Notes: generated by a model not told the origin, from the letters alone. A stretch of DNA of 64,000 nt from Zantedeschia hybrid cultivar (GCA_030544215.1 JARZZO010000013.1:47635196-47699195), one strand, 5' to 3'; shown: positions 21,901 to 30,620, counted from the stretch's first letter. Numbers and translations: made by a program.

Positions 21901-24900
21901 TCGCGCCAGAGGATAAGGAAATTCTCCGGCGTCGCACCAGGGACAGGGAGGGGGGTTACCGATCGGCGTCACACCGACGGACAGGCTCCGGCATCGCACC
22001 GGAGCTAGGGGGGTGAAGTCTCTCTCGCAGAGGCCTATTCGCACTCACAGGTTTTTTTTTTTCTTTTCAATTTCCTCCATCATCCTTCTTCTAAAAAAAC
22101 GCATACATATATAGGGAGTGGGTTTGTAACCCCTGACTCTTGGAGATCCCCATCCGTCTCTAGGACTACCCTTATTCATATTTTTATAACTCCTAAAATT
22201 AATAAAGACATAATGGGCCATAAATTGGCCTAATAAAAGCAAAAGAGAATGGGAGAGGGATTCTTTGCTTCGTATTCTGCATCACAGGTCCAAACCTGCC
22301 AGGCACTTGGGCATCTTCTCAGCTTGCCGCACAGATGCACTCAGCAGGTGGCCTAGGTGGCCCACGGAATGCACCCAGGCGCATTGAGCCCAGTTCACCC
22401 AGTTAAACAGAAATCAATGGAATCTTGTTTAACATATCCACCTGACCCCCAAGCAAAACCTTTTTCCGTCTTCCATTCCTCCACTCTCACTCTCCCCCAA
22501 CCTCCCCCCTTCCTCCAATCAATGACACCAAATGAAATAGGGGTCCCCTATAGCAAAGTGATACAAGGGAGGCCAGATCTTTTTTTTGAGATAGGGCAGT
22601 ACCCACGGGAAACCCCGGAAGAGGCTGGGGGCAGCTCCCAGACCAAACACACAAGTATACCAGACCAAGCCAGCAGAGGCTAGGGCAGCTCCCGGGCCAA
22701 ACACCCAAGTATACCGGGTAAACTGCCCAGAGCATGATGGAAGACAACACACCAGGTTACTACTTCGGGGAAGTATGGGGCTCGAACCCGCGACCTGCAG
22801 AAATTTAATCTGCCGAAGGCCGGGACCTTCTCACTACCGTCCCCAAGGGAGGCCGGATCTTGATCTTCTGGCCACTTTAAAAAATCAAAAAAATCAAAAA
22901 AAAAAACAAACAAACAAACAAGAAAGAAAGAGGTGGACATGTGGAGGCACGCGGAGGCGAAAACTGTCTTACATGTCCCACCTGTGTGAAATGTGGAAGG
23001 TTCCATGTTTCATGTAGGTTGGCAACAAGTGCCCTGGGCCACTTGATCACTTCCCTGGGCCATCCAATCACCTGTTTTTTTTTCTGTAACAATCTTCTTT
23101 TTGCCAGGCCTTAACCCCCCCCACAGAAAAAAAAAAAAGAATTTTTAGGCACTGCGGGAACTGCAGCAACCTGGAAAAAAGAAAGCATCCACTCCCATTG
23201 GAAATAAATAGGCGAGCGCATTGTGTCAGCTCCATATACATACATACATACAAACAAATGTGTATGTATGTGTGTTGGGCTCTTTTTTTAAAGAAAAGGG
23301 GGGAGGAGAAGCCCCCCCACCGGTTCCCAAACCGGTGGGGTCCAACCGGTGGCACCCCCCACCAGTTGGGAACCGGTGGGGGTGCCCACCGGACCCCCCC
23401 CTCCTCTCTAATCTCTCTTTCACTCTCTCTCTCACTTGGACAACCGGTGGGTACCCCCCACCTCCAAAACAAACGGTGGTACCCCCCACCTCAAAGTCCC
23501 ACGGTGGGTACCCCCACCGGTTGAGGCCCCCATGGCCTATAAATACCTCCCAAGAGGTAAGAAGAACTCCATGTCCATCTTGGCCCAAAAATTCCTAGGA
23601 GAAACTCTGTCCATTTGAAGACCAAATCCGGTGCTCTAGCCCGGATTTGCTGCGTTTGGAGGATATTTTTCGTCCCGAAGAGCTCTCTTCCTAAGGTTTA
23701 TTCCTAAAAGGAAGCTCTGCCGAATTTATATTGTAAAATCACCGTTCTATAAGACGGGATTATGCCGAAATGATGAATGAAATACTAATATTGTTCTTTG
23801 AGCATATATGTGTGCATGTGTGTTCATAAATCTATTACTTAAGTAACACTATGTTATTATATTTTCATATACATAATTAATTAGTTTAATAACTAATTAA
23901 AATGCATAAGTACATAATTAAATGTTCTAAAATATCCTTGGCCTCACCTCATACATAATTAAACCTAGACTCATAATCAAAACTCAATAATGAAAAATTG
24001 AGACATAAAACAATATACTTAAGTTAAAAAAATGACTTAAATACCCTCCATGCTTAATTAATTAATAAAATATGCGAAAATTATTTAAAATCAGTAAAAT
24101 GAATATAAAAATCAGAAAAATTCTGTAAAAATAAGTAATACTCAGTAAAAATCAGAAAACCAAATCTGAAAATTACATAAACCCAAAAATATGACTTAAA
24201 TATCTTTCATATATCCAATTAATTAATAAAAATCAGTAAAATTAATAAAAAATCAGTAAAAATCAGCAAAAAACAGAAAACCAAATCTGAAAACATATAA
24301 AATTATCGAAATGACCAAAATGCCCCCTAGAACTTAATTAAATTACAAAAATACCCTCACCCATGATAAAAATCTGTAAAAATCACAGAAAATTCTTAAA
24401 AAATATCAAAATCTCTCCAATGCCCAAAATACCCTCCAAACCTTAATAAGATGGGTAAAATTACCAAAATACCCTCAGTATGATAAAAATAAATAAAAAT
24501 CTCAGAAAAATATAAAAATAGACTCTAAGTCTAATAAACCCGATTTAAGGTAAAATTACCAAAATACCTCTATAACTTAAATATGTCTAAAATGATCCTA
24601 AAATACATCCTAAGGGTTTTCAAGTTTTCCTAAAATGCTAAAAAAACTTAAAGTGACCATAATACCCCTATACCCTCCAACTTGGCATAATTACAAAAAT
24701 AACCTTATAGGTCTAAAATACTTAGAATCAATCCAGATAACTTGGAGTCAATCCAAAATCTTTTAAAAAGTCTCAATCAATTATAAACACATCCTAAACT
24801 TGGGTGAGGCCAAGGGCTTAACCTAAGACATATCTTCATATATATGTGTTGCATGTAGTAGTAGTGTTGCATGTCATAAGGGCATCAACGGACGGTTAAT

Positions 24901-26987
24901 CAAGGGTTGTCGAGCGGTTGCTTGACGTAATTAATACTGACTGAGGTCAGTGGAGAGAGGTCATATACTCGGATCTTCGCCTGATCCGAAGTCCCGGACT
25001 CCCTGAGGGCTAATCCCAAGCTCTCATAGTCCAAGAAATAAAATAAATAAAACTGACCTATATTTCTCCAGATAAAAAAAAAAAAAGACCCAAAACGACA
25101 GGATTTTTAAATAATCCGATAGGAGAGACAGCTAGGTTAGGTTCAAACAATGTGTTACACACACACACACACAGGAGTGCTACTGCGTAGTCCTGTGGCC
25201 AGACTACACAGGGTTTAAACCCCTTAATTGGTGGTCAAATTTAAAACTCCAAGGCAAATGAACAACCCTAGGGGTCATTGGAGTAATTTTATATTTTTTG
25301 ATATATTTTTTTAAAATTCTTACATCGTCCAATCATGAACAATCGTAGCATCCAATCGGATGGCTACAGTTAAGTTTCGTGATCTGTCACCTAATTGGAG
25401 TCCTTGGATCTCCTAGACCCATTGGTGGCCGTTTATCTGAAACAAAATGAACAGGTGGCAGGCAGTGCGAGAGTCTCAATACGATTCCCTGACTTCTGCT
25501 TCTCTTCTAACCAGTGGAAACTGGGAAAGCAGTCATCCAACACCCCCCCCCCCCCCCCGGAACACCCCACTGCTTCTCTTCTAACGTCAGGTTTTTAGGA
25601 ATCCATGAACTTGAAGTAATAATAGCACATGATGGCTGAAAACAGGAAATGGGATGGGATGCACTTCCAGGCAAGTAGAAAAGCACTTAACCTCATAACA
25701 ACAATCACTTTCCATGATCATCACTTACAGGGATGCGGCAAAAAATATGCTCCAACAGCAAGTGGTCGGTTGTTCCCCAAGGTGATGGTGAGAGACCTCT
25801 GGTAGACATGAGTACTGACTGCTGAGGACCAGAGTGATATAGAATGTAGTGAGAACATGGGGTGAATAGGAGTTACATTTTTGGCTTGCCCACTTTTCAC
25901 CGGCTGGGAAGAAGTGGAGTCAGTAAGCATGAAAGTCAGACTCGAGCTTTTAATATGCGCCCTCTCTTTATCTCTCGGATGGATGCGAGCCATTGGATCT
26001 GGGAGATCAAAGGACTCCAGTTAGGTGGCAGCATAACACCATGCCACCAGTGGCATTGGAGCTTGCCTTTTGTGTATGCGTGCATGCGTTTATAACAATG
26101 GTGCACCCTACTCCAAGAACACCTTATTCGAACTCTAATCCAAACCATTAGATCTTCTCTACTGCTAAAAAATTATCTACAAACTGCAACTCAGATACAT
26201 CCAATGATTATTACTTATGCACCAAGGGTGTACAAAACGGACAGTCTAGAATCTAGATAGTGTTATATTTAGTACTACCTAATCTATGATTCTATACTAC
26301 TAATCTAGATAGTGTTATATTTAGTACTACCTAATCTATGATTCTATACTACTAATCTAGATAGTGTTATATTTAGTACTACCTAATCTATGATTCTCTG
26401 CTACTAAAAAACTATCTGTAAACCAAAAATCAGATCCATCCAATGATTATTTCTTATGCATCAAGGGTGTACAAAATGGATGGTCTAGAGAGTGTTATAT
26501 TTGATACTATCTAATCTATGACTTTCAGAAAATTAGAACGTAATGATTTTTGCTATGTCTATAGTTTTCATATTGTATATAAAATTTAAAGGTTTCAATT
26601 AGAGATTAGAATTCGAGTAAAGTATTTTTGGAGTAGGTGGCACCATTCTCATTCCCCTTAATTGGTGATCAAATTTAAAACCCCATGAGATGGAACAACC
26701 CTAAGGGTAATTAGAGTGATTTCTTATTTTTTGATAACTTTTTTTATTTTTACACTGTCCAATCATGAAACTCAATCATAGCACTTGATCAGATGATTAC
26801 GGTTGAGCTTTATGATTAGACAGTGTAAAAAATTTTAGAAATCATCAAAAATAGAAAATTACTCTAATTAGTAGCTAGGATTGTTCCCATTCCTAGGGAT
26901 TTTAATTTTGATCACTAATTAAGGGGTTTAACCCCCCCCCCACCAAACGTGCCGTGCGCTTTTCCCACAAATCGCATAGTAGCATCC

Positions 26988-27020
<33 letters not shown>

Positions 27021-30000
27021 TATATGTGTCTGTATGTATGTATGCGTGTGCACACGCGTGCACATGCATACATATATATATGGAGCTTGCCAAAAAGATA
27101 ACACATAGCACCTCCCACCAAACCCCTCTCTCCCGGTTTGCCTTTCTCTCCTCTCTTCTCCCCAACAATACTTGTCTTCTCTTACAAGCCTTGCTAGCCA
27201 ACCAAAAATGATAGTCCCAGAACAGCTGCCATCTGAAGGCACCTGTCTCACAGCAGGCCACAATGACTTCATAGCAGCCACTATTTAACACCCTCTGTCC
27301 CTCCTTTACCTTCCCTTCCCCACTCATCCTATTCTTCCCTAAGACACCCAAACTGCCATCAGCCACAGACCCCCGAACCAATCACTGCCAGATCCCTCTC
27401 TCCACCTCTCCCTTCCCCTTCTTCCCCTCCTTGGCTTCTTCCCCCAGAACCACCTCCCAGCTGCCACAGCATCTGCTTCTGGACCCCTCTCCCCCTGTTT
27501 ACCGTTGCCCTTCTCCTGTGCTCCTCTTCACGTACCACCCTAACCCCCTTTGCCAGCCACTGGCATCCAACCACCACCACACCGCAAGCACCCTAGCAAA
27601 CAAATGATTTAGCTACTCCAACCTTTTCTCTGCAGACTATGAATTACCTGCAGATTTAAAGCTACATAATGCCAACCATATTCTGGAGAACAATTGCAGC
27701 TTTCAATCAAACAACCCTTAACGACCCTCGAAACTGCAGGTTTAAAGCTGCAGACCACCAATAGTATTCTGCAGAAAGATTGCAACTTTCAATCAATTAG
27801 CCCTTATGGCCCCCTACAAAGTGTAAATAGGCTGTGGACATGCATAGTTACAAGTTACAACAATGACTGAAGATGACTTTGCAACTGTGCTTTCCTTTCC
27901 CTTCTTATGCTTGTTAACATGCACAGATAGCTAGGACAATGACACGGCAAATTTGCCGTTGTGCCTCTTTTTCCTTTCCTTTTTCCTTTCTGTTAGCATC
28001 TCACAAACATTGAAGAGTAACAAAGATCTGACCATGCAGTGGGTAACTTCACAATCAAGTGATTAATAGAATTTTCTTTTACTAACAGCAGAAGATAGTG
28101 ATGAGAAAATAATAATAATAACCAATTGAGCATAAAATGGAGTTACAGTTAACAGGTTTCGTTTCCAGAGAAAAGTAGATTTAGGAAAGTCGAACAACAG
28201 ATACATTATGTTTATGGATGCCCAATTTTGTATGCTAGAAGCAAGGATCTACAATGGACAGTTCATCAATGAAGAAGTATTCATTTCTTTTGATGTTTGA
28301 GATGAAAACAAGCCATTTACAGATAACTGATCTACAAAGGACAGTTCATCAATGAAGAAGTATTCATTTCTTTTGATGTTTGAGATGAAAACAAGCCATT
28401 TACAGATTACTTCAAATCAAATGCAGTATCTCATACAGAAACATACATGTGCATACTGCAATAAGTCAAAGACTTCAGGAGTTGCAAGATGACCTCAATT
28501 TTTAAACTTTTTTTCTTCATAACAAGGCAAACACATGCATCTTTAGGCTTAAGCAAACTCAGTGCCCTTTTCCTTTTATTTATCTGTGGTCATGCTAGAT
28601 TTTAACCAACTTCTCACTTAATATCTAAATGGTACACAATGTATCCTAGGTAGGCCTGCTCTTCATACGAACCTAAGAGTACTTATGTCCTGATTCTAAT
28701 CATGAAGTCTTAGACTTAAAAACATTGATGGGAAACCACAGATCAAAGCCTCAAACGAATTGTGAGGTTGTATGTATAGCACTGTATGCAGGAAAAAAAA
28801 AATCTGTATTATCTCATATAGCATGATGAATAGATGTCTTATGAACAGAAAAGGTCTTAGAAATTAATTTCAAAATAGCCTGTTAAAAGAACAAATAACA
28901 CTGACAAGATTTTTTTCCTGAGACATAGATTAGCAAAAAAGAAACTAGGGTTTGCCAAGCCAGTGAACAAAACAACAGGTTTTCTTCCCCCCGCATGGGT
29001 ATGGCCTGGTGACTAAGATAAAACATCAACAGATCCAAAGGCAGCTTCAAAACAATAATAATATTCGGGCTGGATTTGCCCCTAACAGAGAACATAGTTC
29101 TACACTTCATTTGATCATTGTTTATCTCACTTTGAGACGGAAAAAGAGAAAGAAGGGGGTAGTTGAAACCTAAAACAGAGTAACCAGAAGTGCAAGGAAG
29201 TCGGGTTAACAAACCTTTAACCGCTCATGTGCTTCTCCTACTGCTCTTCCATCCTTCTTTCTCCGCCAAACATGACCATCGTTACGGAAAAACCGCAAAA
29301 CCCGTCGGTTGAAAAGGAATAGGGATCCACCTATTATTGGCAAATTAAACAGTCAGAGGACTATTGATGACCAGAAGATGGTTCCACCACAATGGAAATA
29401 AGAAAGTGATCATTGGAAGAGCATGTTGATTACTAGGTGGCTTGTTAGGAGGCTCTGGGGTGATTAGACATTTCTCATGGTTCTGCAGAATAAATTGCAC
29501 TTCTGAGGGCTTAAGCCAACGACGCTGAGCTTCTGAATATAGCTTCCTGATATCAAACCCTGAAATTGGATGAAAAAGTAAACCATCCGCAAGCCAAATG
29601 AAAAAAGAATATTAAATGCAGATAAAATCTATGTCTCGTGCACCTCCAAAAGATGGAACCATGAGCTCTCTAAGGCTGCCTGCCAGCTAAAAGAAAGTTG
29701 GTCCAAAATTGCCAGCTCACAGACATCCCCAAGAAATACACAAATACCAAATATGAATAACTAATAAAGCCCATCAACTGCCAAGCTCTAGTGAAGACCA
29801 CAACAATCAAGTTTCAAGCAGCCTCTGATTTTATCATTTACGAGTTGCTAAAATACCCATTTCTATATCGTGTTGGTGTGATCCCAAAAAGGGCACTCCA
29901 AGTATTGTGAACCCCCTGTGATCTCACTTTCGATTCGATTATGACCAGGAAGAACGGCAAAACCCATGCCACAGTTGCAAGTCCGAGCTCCTCCTCCCAG

Positions 30001-30178
30001 AAACCCTCAAAGGAAACAAAAACCAAAGAGCGAAATCGACCCCGACCCAACATGTAAGAAGAGGAACACGACCGAGCAGAAACAAAACCCAGCAAAAAAA
30101 TCCAACCTTTTAACGGCCACATTGAACAAAAAGGCTAAAGAACAAAAGGGTAAGGAACCATCTCTTACCGGGCTGCAT
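6943..30178 (-). CDS. CAMTA4-like: CAMTA4-like calmodulin-binding transcription activator, 5' part
   Basis: Five coding exons on the minus strand (30178-30169, 29559-29434, 29330-29215, 21483-21395, 6988-6943) join without phase errors into 129 residues: MQPGFDIRKLYSEAQRRW opens the protein and AYDHIVLVHYREV closes the visible part. This is the CG-1 DNA-binding domain with its basic WRRKKDGR segment and the NCYYAHGE motif. The short start followed by a Lys/Arg-Leu-Tyr-Glu-Ala stretch resembles the CAMTA4 branch. All introns have GT-AG ends. CAMTA proteins are nuclear Ca2+/calmodulin-responsive factors that bind CGCG-type sites; the TIG, ankyrin and IQ parts should lie left of position 1. Introns 3 and 4 are about 7.7 and 14.4 kb and intron 5 exceeds 6.9 kb, all filled with transposons. 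The nearest family member is an inference from memory of the family. Confidence 0.9.
7350..7598 (-). mobile_element. L1-type LINE 3' tail with target duplication
   Basis: A short poly-A tail (T-run at 7350 on plus) and a 3' end reading CCTTAATGAATTGTGG on the minus strand are typical of plant LINE ends. The 9-bp word GCCCTAGTT flanks both sides (7341-7349 and 7599-7607). Strongly 5'-truncated and non-coding. Confidence 0.7.
7749..7930. mobile_element. 182-bp Mutator-type MITE
   Basis: A perfect 9-bp target duplication CATCAACAA (7740-7748 and 7931-7939) surrounds ends that read GAGTAATACTTGCTGCAATG on the left and the near-perfect inverse on the right. The ends resemble those of the element at 48331-48655, which also has a 9-10 bp duplication, so the two are probably one family. 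Confidence 0.75.
7911..7994. repeat. 42-bp tandem duplication of the MITE end plus flank
   Basis: The last 20 bases of the MITE, its right target duplication and about 13 bases of flank occur twice head to tail (period 42, from 7911 and 7953). Confidence 0.75.
8142..8513 (+). other. Open frame of 123 codons, unknown
   Basis: A Ser/Lys-rich frame with no recognised domain, inside CAMTA intron 4 and antisense to it. It begins with a Pro/Ser/Thr stretch and ends in a Lys/Arg-rich tail. It could be a transposon-borne fragment; a real gene is not demonstrated. Confidence 0.15.
8521..8999 (+). repeat. LTR-like segment
   Basis: The sequence from TAGGGTTTC through TTTATACATATTCTTGTATCAC to GATTAATGAAAGAAG, then a TG-rich run at 8880-8900, looks like the R-U5 part of a plant LTR. 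A similar order (GATGAATGAAA then a TG-rich run) occurs at about 23770-23825. No boundaries found. Confidence 0.3.
9140..9945 (+). promoter_or_regulatory. ACCGGT-rich promoter-like module with TATA box
   Basis: At least eight CCACCGGTGG or ACCGGTGGGG words occur here in both directions. They self-complement as palindromes and precede TATAAATA at 9929-9936. A matching arrangement precedes TATAAATA at 23538-23545. Confidence 0.5.
10370..11130. repeat. 117-bp higher-order tandem repeat of 39-bp subunits
   Basis: The CACTCTTATTGG-type start recurs at 10505, 10621, 10739, 10855, 10972 and 11087, spaced 115-118 bases. Each period holds three related 39-bp subunits: one with CACTCTTATTGGTAGAGTG, one with CATTCCTATTGGTGGAGTG and one with CTTTCCTATTGGTGGACTG. 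The first subunit contains the inverted repeat TATTGGT-AGAGTG-ACCAATA. About six periods plus looser copies at the left edge. Confidence 0.85.
11864..13108 (+). pseudogene. Decayed hAT transposase (hAT-1), main part
   Basis: Broken plus-strand frames give hAT words in order: VQIVTD near 11920, then TPCAAHYLDLMFEGIGKLK near 12000, then a RELIRCRVTKFGTAFLTLRRLND stretch (central DUF659 region) near 12150, LTMGYIY near 12410, and a decayed dimerisation region near 12880-12955. Stops and frameshifts abound. Two internal duplications are present: a 60-bp one around 11864-11960 and a 222-bp one at 12747-13110. The frame is interrupted at 13108 by a solo LTR and its C-terminal part resumes at 19102. 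Confidence 0.75.
12747..13110. repeat. 222-bp tandem duplication inside hAT-1
   Basis: TTGTGACATAGCCAGAGG starts at 12747 and again at 12969. Both copies run through AAATATGATGGGGAG to AAGGACATTTG, where the second is cut by the solo LTR. Confidence 0.8.
13665..17744 (+). mobile_element. hAT-superfamily element hAT-2, apparently complete
   Basis: Both ends read inward CAAGGTT followed by an A-run, AC and CGG: CAAGGTTCAAAAACTCGG on the left, CAAGGTTAAGAAACCCGG from the right. They are followed by many CGGATCGGCC-type subterminal words, which in hAT elements often bind transposase. Flanks GAAGATAC (13657-13664) and GTTGATAC (17745-17752) agree at six of eight bases and look like an aged 8-bp target duplication. 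Inside is a five-exon transposase gene that reads through without a break. The element is nested in a solo LTR, nested in hAT-1, in intron 4 of CAMTA, antisense to that gene. Confidence 0.85.
14096..17458 (+). CDS. hAT transposase, five exons, intact reading frame
   Basis: Exons 14096-14477, 14573-15103, 15202-16005, 16086-16307 and 16392-17458 have GT-AG introns and sum to 3006 bases, i.e. 1001 residues plus stop. A BED-type zinc finger is at the N-terminus (C36, C39, H53, C64). The central region carries MCDRWTG (D301) and VVTDNAA (D362), then PCSAHCIDLMLEDI and the RPGATRFA motif. The C-terminal dimerisation domain contains SSSGCERNWSTF (E680). Thus D-D-E, the expected catalytic triad of hAT transposases, is complete. 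After about residue 760 comes a long Ser/Glu/Asp- and Tyr-rich tail beyond the usual family length. The enzyme would cut and paste elements with matching ends. An upstream in-frame ATG at 14081 is also possible. No expression evidence is available from sequence. Confidence 0.85.
17707..17812. repeat. 53-bp tandem duplication of the hAT-2 right end and flank
   Basis: The terminal 38 bases of hAT-2 plus the target-site copy and seven flanking bases occur twice in a row (17707-17759 and 17760-17812), apparently without change. Confidence 0.85.
19102..19460 (+). pseudogene. hAT-1 transposase C-terminal relic
   Basis: After the ACATT duplication the hAT-1 reading resumes: a decayed form of the CERNWS motif near 19125, then NTNTKKGIIWNIKDWIIL near 19230-19280, matching the IHTKKRNRL stretch, and SSKKYDPNCLASMD near 19345-19385, matching the KKYDPI..ED ending common in plant hAT proteins. 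It is separated from its main part by the solo LTR. Confidence 0.65.
19461..20755. other. Intron 4 sequence, mostly unassigned
   Basis: An acidic/basic low-complexity stretch at 19540-19700 may be the last part of hAT-1. A T-run followed by ATTAATGAAG near 19990-20025 may be a LINE tail. A 63-codon frame at 20501-20692 has no recognised family. Confidence 0.3.
20758..20890. repeat. 72-bp direct repeat
   Basis: GGTAAACCCTGGGGAGTG at 20760 and AGTAAACCCTGGAGAATG at 20832 begin two diverged copies that both end in a CCCC-A/C-GCTGG word. Confidence 0.65.
20898..21050. mobile_element. 153-bp hAT MITE with ends like hAT-2
   Basis: A perfect 8-bp duplication CTGGCATG lies at 20890-20897 and 21051-21058. 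The right end read inward is CAAGGTTCTAAAAACCGGATCGG; the left is CATGGTACTAAAAACCAGC. These match the hAT-2 termini (CAAGGTTCAAAAACTCGG) and the CGGATCGGCC subterminal words. It has no coding capacity, so it would be moved by a transposase supplied elsewhere. Confidence 0.8.
21219..21395. repeat. 124-bp direct duplication beside exon 4
   Basis: GATTAGCAAATAAAGATC starts at about 21219 and 21343. The second copy runs up to the donor side of CAMTA exon 4. Confidence 0.65.
21395..21483 (-). CDS. CAMTA4-like: CAMTA exon 4 (89 bases)
   Basis: After an ACTTAG acceptor the minus strand reads VGNVDALNCYYAHGEQN then PYFQRRSYWMLD and two bases of the next proline codon, ending at a GTAAGC donor (21394). 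This is the highly conserved second half of the CG-1 domain, with no damage. Confidence 0.93.
21666..22380. repeat. 118-bp tandem duplication, second copy split by a solo LTR
   Basis: CTGCTCTTTGCCACAGCT starts at 21666 and 21784. The second copy is interrupted at 21849 and continues after 22284 with CCAAACC...GCCAG...CTTCTCAGCTTGCC. Confidence 0.7.
21850..22284. mobile_element. 435-bp solo LTR
   Basis: TGATGCGGGATG at 21850 to CTGCATCA at 22284, flanked by the 5-bp duplication CAGGT (21845-21849, 22285-22289). Same family as the solo LTR at 13109-19101, but about 1.4 kb shorter inside. Confidence 0.75.
22582..22843 (-). mobile_element. tRNA-derived SINE
   Basis: An 18-bp target duplication CAAGGGAGGCC(A/G)GATCTT (22564-22581 and 22844-22861, one mismatch) flanks a unit that on the minus strand starts TGGGGACGGTAGTGAG (box A position), carries GGGTTCGAGCCCC (box B) and ends in an A-run. 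About 262 bases, non-coding. It lies in CAMTA intron 3 in the gene's sense. Confidence 0.85.
23290..25110 (+). mobile_element. Non-coding LTR-type element 2 (ACCGGT modules)
   Basis: It opens with inverted ACCGGTGGG words (23315-23525) and a TATA box (23538-23545), then a region through GATGAATGAAA, then an AT-rich middle (23880-24780) built from short AAAATCAGTAAAA- and ACCAAAATACCCT-type words, and closes with GGACGGTTAATCAAGGGTTG near 24893. It shares its opening and closing with the element at 9000-11760. No coding sequence. Edges approximate. Confidence 0.55.
25139..25400. repeat. (AC)n run and half copy of a foldback MITE
   Basis: ACACAC at about 25158-25174 is followed by GTTTAAACCCCTTAATTGG and the same order of words as the left half of 26654-26926. 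Confidence 0.55.
26100..26644. mobile_element. Foldback MITE with internal triplication
   Basis: The left end GGTGCACCCTACTCCAAGAA and the right end, read inward GGTGCCACCTACTCCAAAAA, continue as inverted repeats for about 40 bases. Inside, a 52-bp unit (AATCTAGATAGTGTTATA...) occurs three times at 26250, 26302 and 26354, and a larger block of about 240 bases is duplicated around it. No clear target duplication. Confidence 0.65.
26250..26405. repeat. 52-bp unit repeated three times
   Basis: Starts at 26250, 26302 and 26354 with almost no divergence between copies. Confidence 0.9.
26654..26926. mobile_element. Foldback MITE directly next to the previous one
   Basis: CCCCTTAATTGGTGATCAAA on the left and its inverse (GATCACTAATTAAGGGG) on the right, with inverted similarity continuing toward the middle (TGTCCAATCATG...ATTAGACAGTG). 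Confidence 0.7.
26987..27085. repeat. (CT)n and (GT/AT)n simple repeats
   Basis: A CT run at 26988-27014 is followed by TGTATG and CATATATATA runs. Confidence 0.85.
27090..28240. other. Intron 3 sequence, unassigned
   Basis: A C-rich stretch (27090-27600) has frames on both strands but no recognised domain. Around 27630-27810 two diverged copies of a CTGCAG...TTTAAAGCT block occur about 100 bases apart. Confidence 0.35.
28246..28411. repeat. 83-bp tandem duplication
   Basis: GATCTACAA-GGACAGTTCATC starts at 28246 and 28329; the copies are almost identical. Confidence 0.85.
29215..29330 (-). CDS. CAMTA4-like: CAMTA exon 3 (116 bases)
   Basis: It completes the serine codon of exon 2 and reads GSLFLFNRRVLRFFRNDGH then VWRRKKDGRAVGEAHERLK. 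This is the core of the CG-1 domain with the basic nuclear-localisation-like WRRKKDGR. The donor GTTTGT follows at 29214. Confidence 0.95.
29434..29559 (-). CDS. CAMTA4-like: CAMTA exon 2 (126 bases)
   Basis: After a TTTCAG acceptor it completes a glycine codon, then reads FDIRKLYSEAQRRWLKPSEV and QFILQNHEKCLITPEPPNK up to a serine codon split by the 103-base intron 2. The RWLKP...EV..IL.NHE words are the CG-1 N-terminal signature. Confidence 0.95.
30169..30178 (-). CDS. CAMTA4-like: CAMTA exon 1 coding part (start codon)
   Basis: ATGCAGCCCG followed by GTAAGAG: start codon, two codons and the first base of a glycine codon that exon 2 completes. A very short first coding exon with Met-Gln fits the CAMTA4 branch, which begins Met-Gln-Ser. 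Chosen because it gives the only in-phase ATG upstream of exon 2 with a good donor. Confidence 0.8.
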
Positions 30179-30620
30179 CTTCTTCCCCTCTTCAGACACA
30201 CATCCAGCAACTCCGGCTACAAGACAACCGCATACACGTAAATTTCACAGGTATTCCACCGACCCATCAAAGCAAACCCCCTTCCCGAGTTAGAGAGAGA
30301 GAGAGCAAGCAGCGGCGATCCGGGGGGGGGGGGGGTTTGCAACCTTGACGGGCCGCAATTGCAACGTGCTGTGCCGTCGCAGAGCAGCAACGCCAAAGTG
30401 CGCAGCGAGGTTTGGTTTGGATTAAATTAAACAGTGGGAAGGAGGAAGAACAGGGCGACCACGATGGAAGAAGAAGAAGAAAATTACAGGTGGGGTAGGT
30501 GGCGCACAGGCCAGCTTTTCTCTCCTCAACCCGGTTTCGAGTTCTGCTTCCAGGAACCTGGAAGACTTCCTTTTTCAGATTTTTGCATGATTGATAGATC
30601 ATAGATTGTTTTATTTGTGT
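30179..30620 (-). promoter_or_regulatory. CAMTA 5' untranslated region and proximal promoter
   Basis: The CT-rich run (30289-30306, CTCTCTCT in the gene's sense) and a 14-base C run (30322-30335 as G on plus) lie about 110-160 bases before the start codon, typical of plant 5' leaders. No unambiguous TATA box was identified. Confidence 0.4.

Noticed and set aside
22775..22800. tRNA gene suggested by the GGGTTCGAGCCC box
   Set aside because: No cloverleaf could be drawn; the flanking 18-bp duplication and A-tail identify a SINE.
23198..23598. Overlapping frames on both strands around ACCGGT palindromes
   Set aside because: Open on both strands because of GC-rich palindromes upstream of a TATA box; Pro/Gly-rich low complexity.
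26902..27381. 159-codon minus-strand frame
   Set aside because: It runs through CT and GT microsatellites and has no family resemblance; it lies in CAMTA intron 3.
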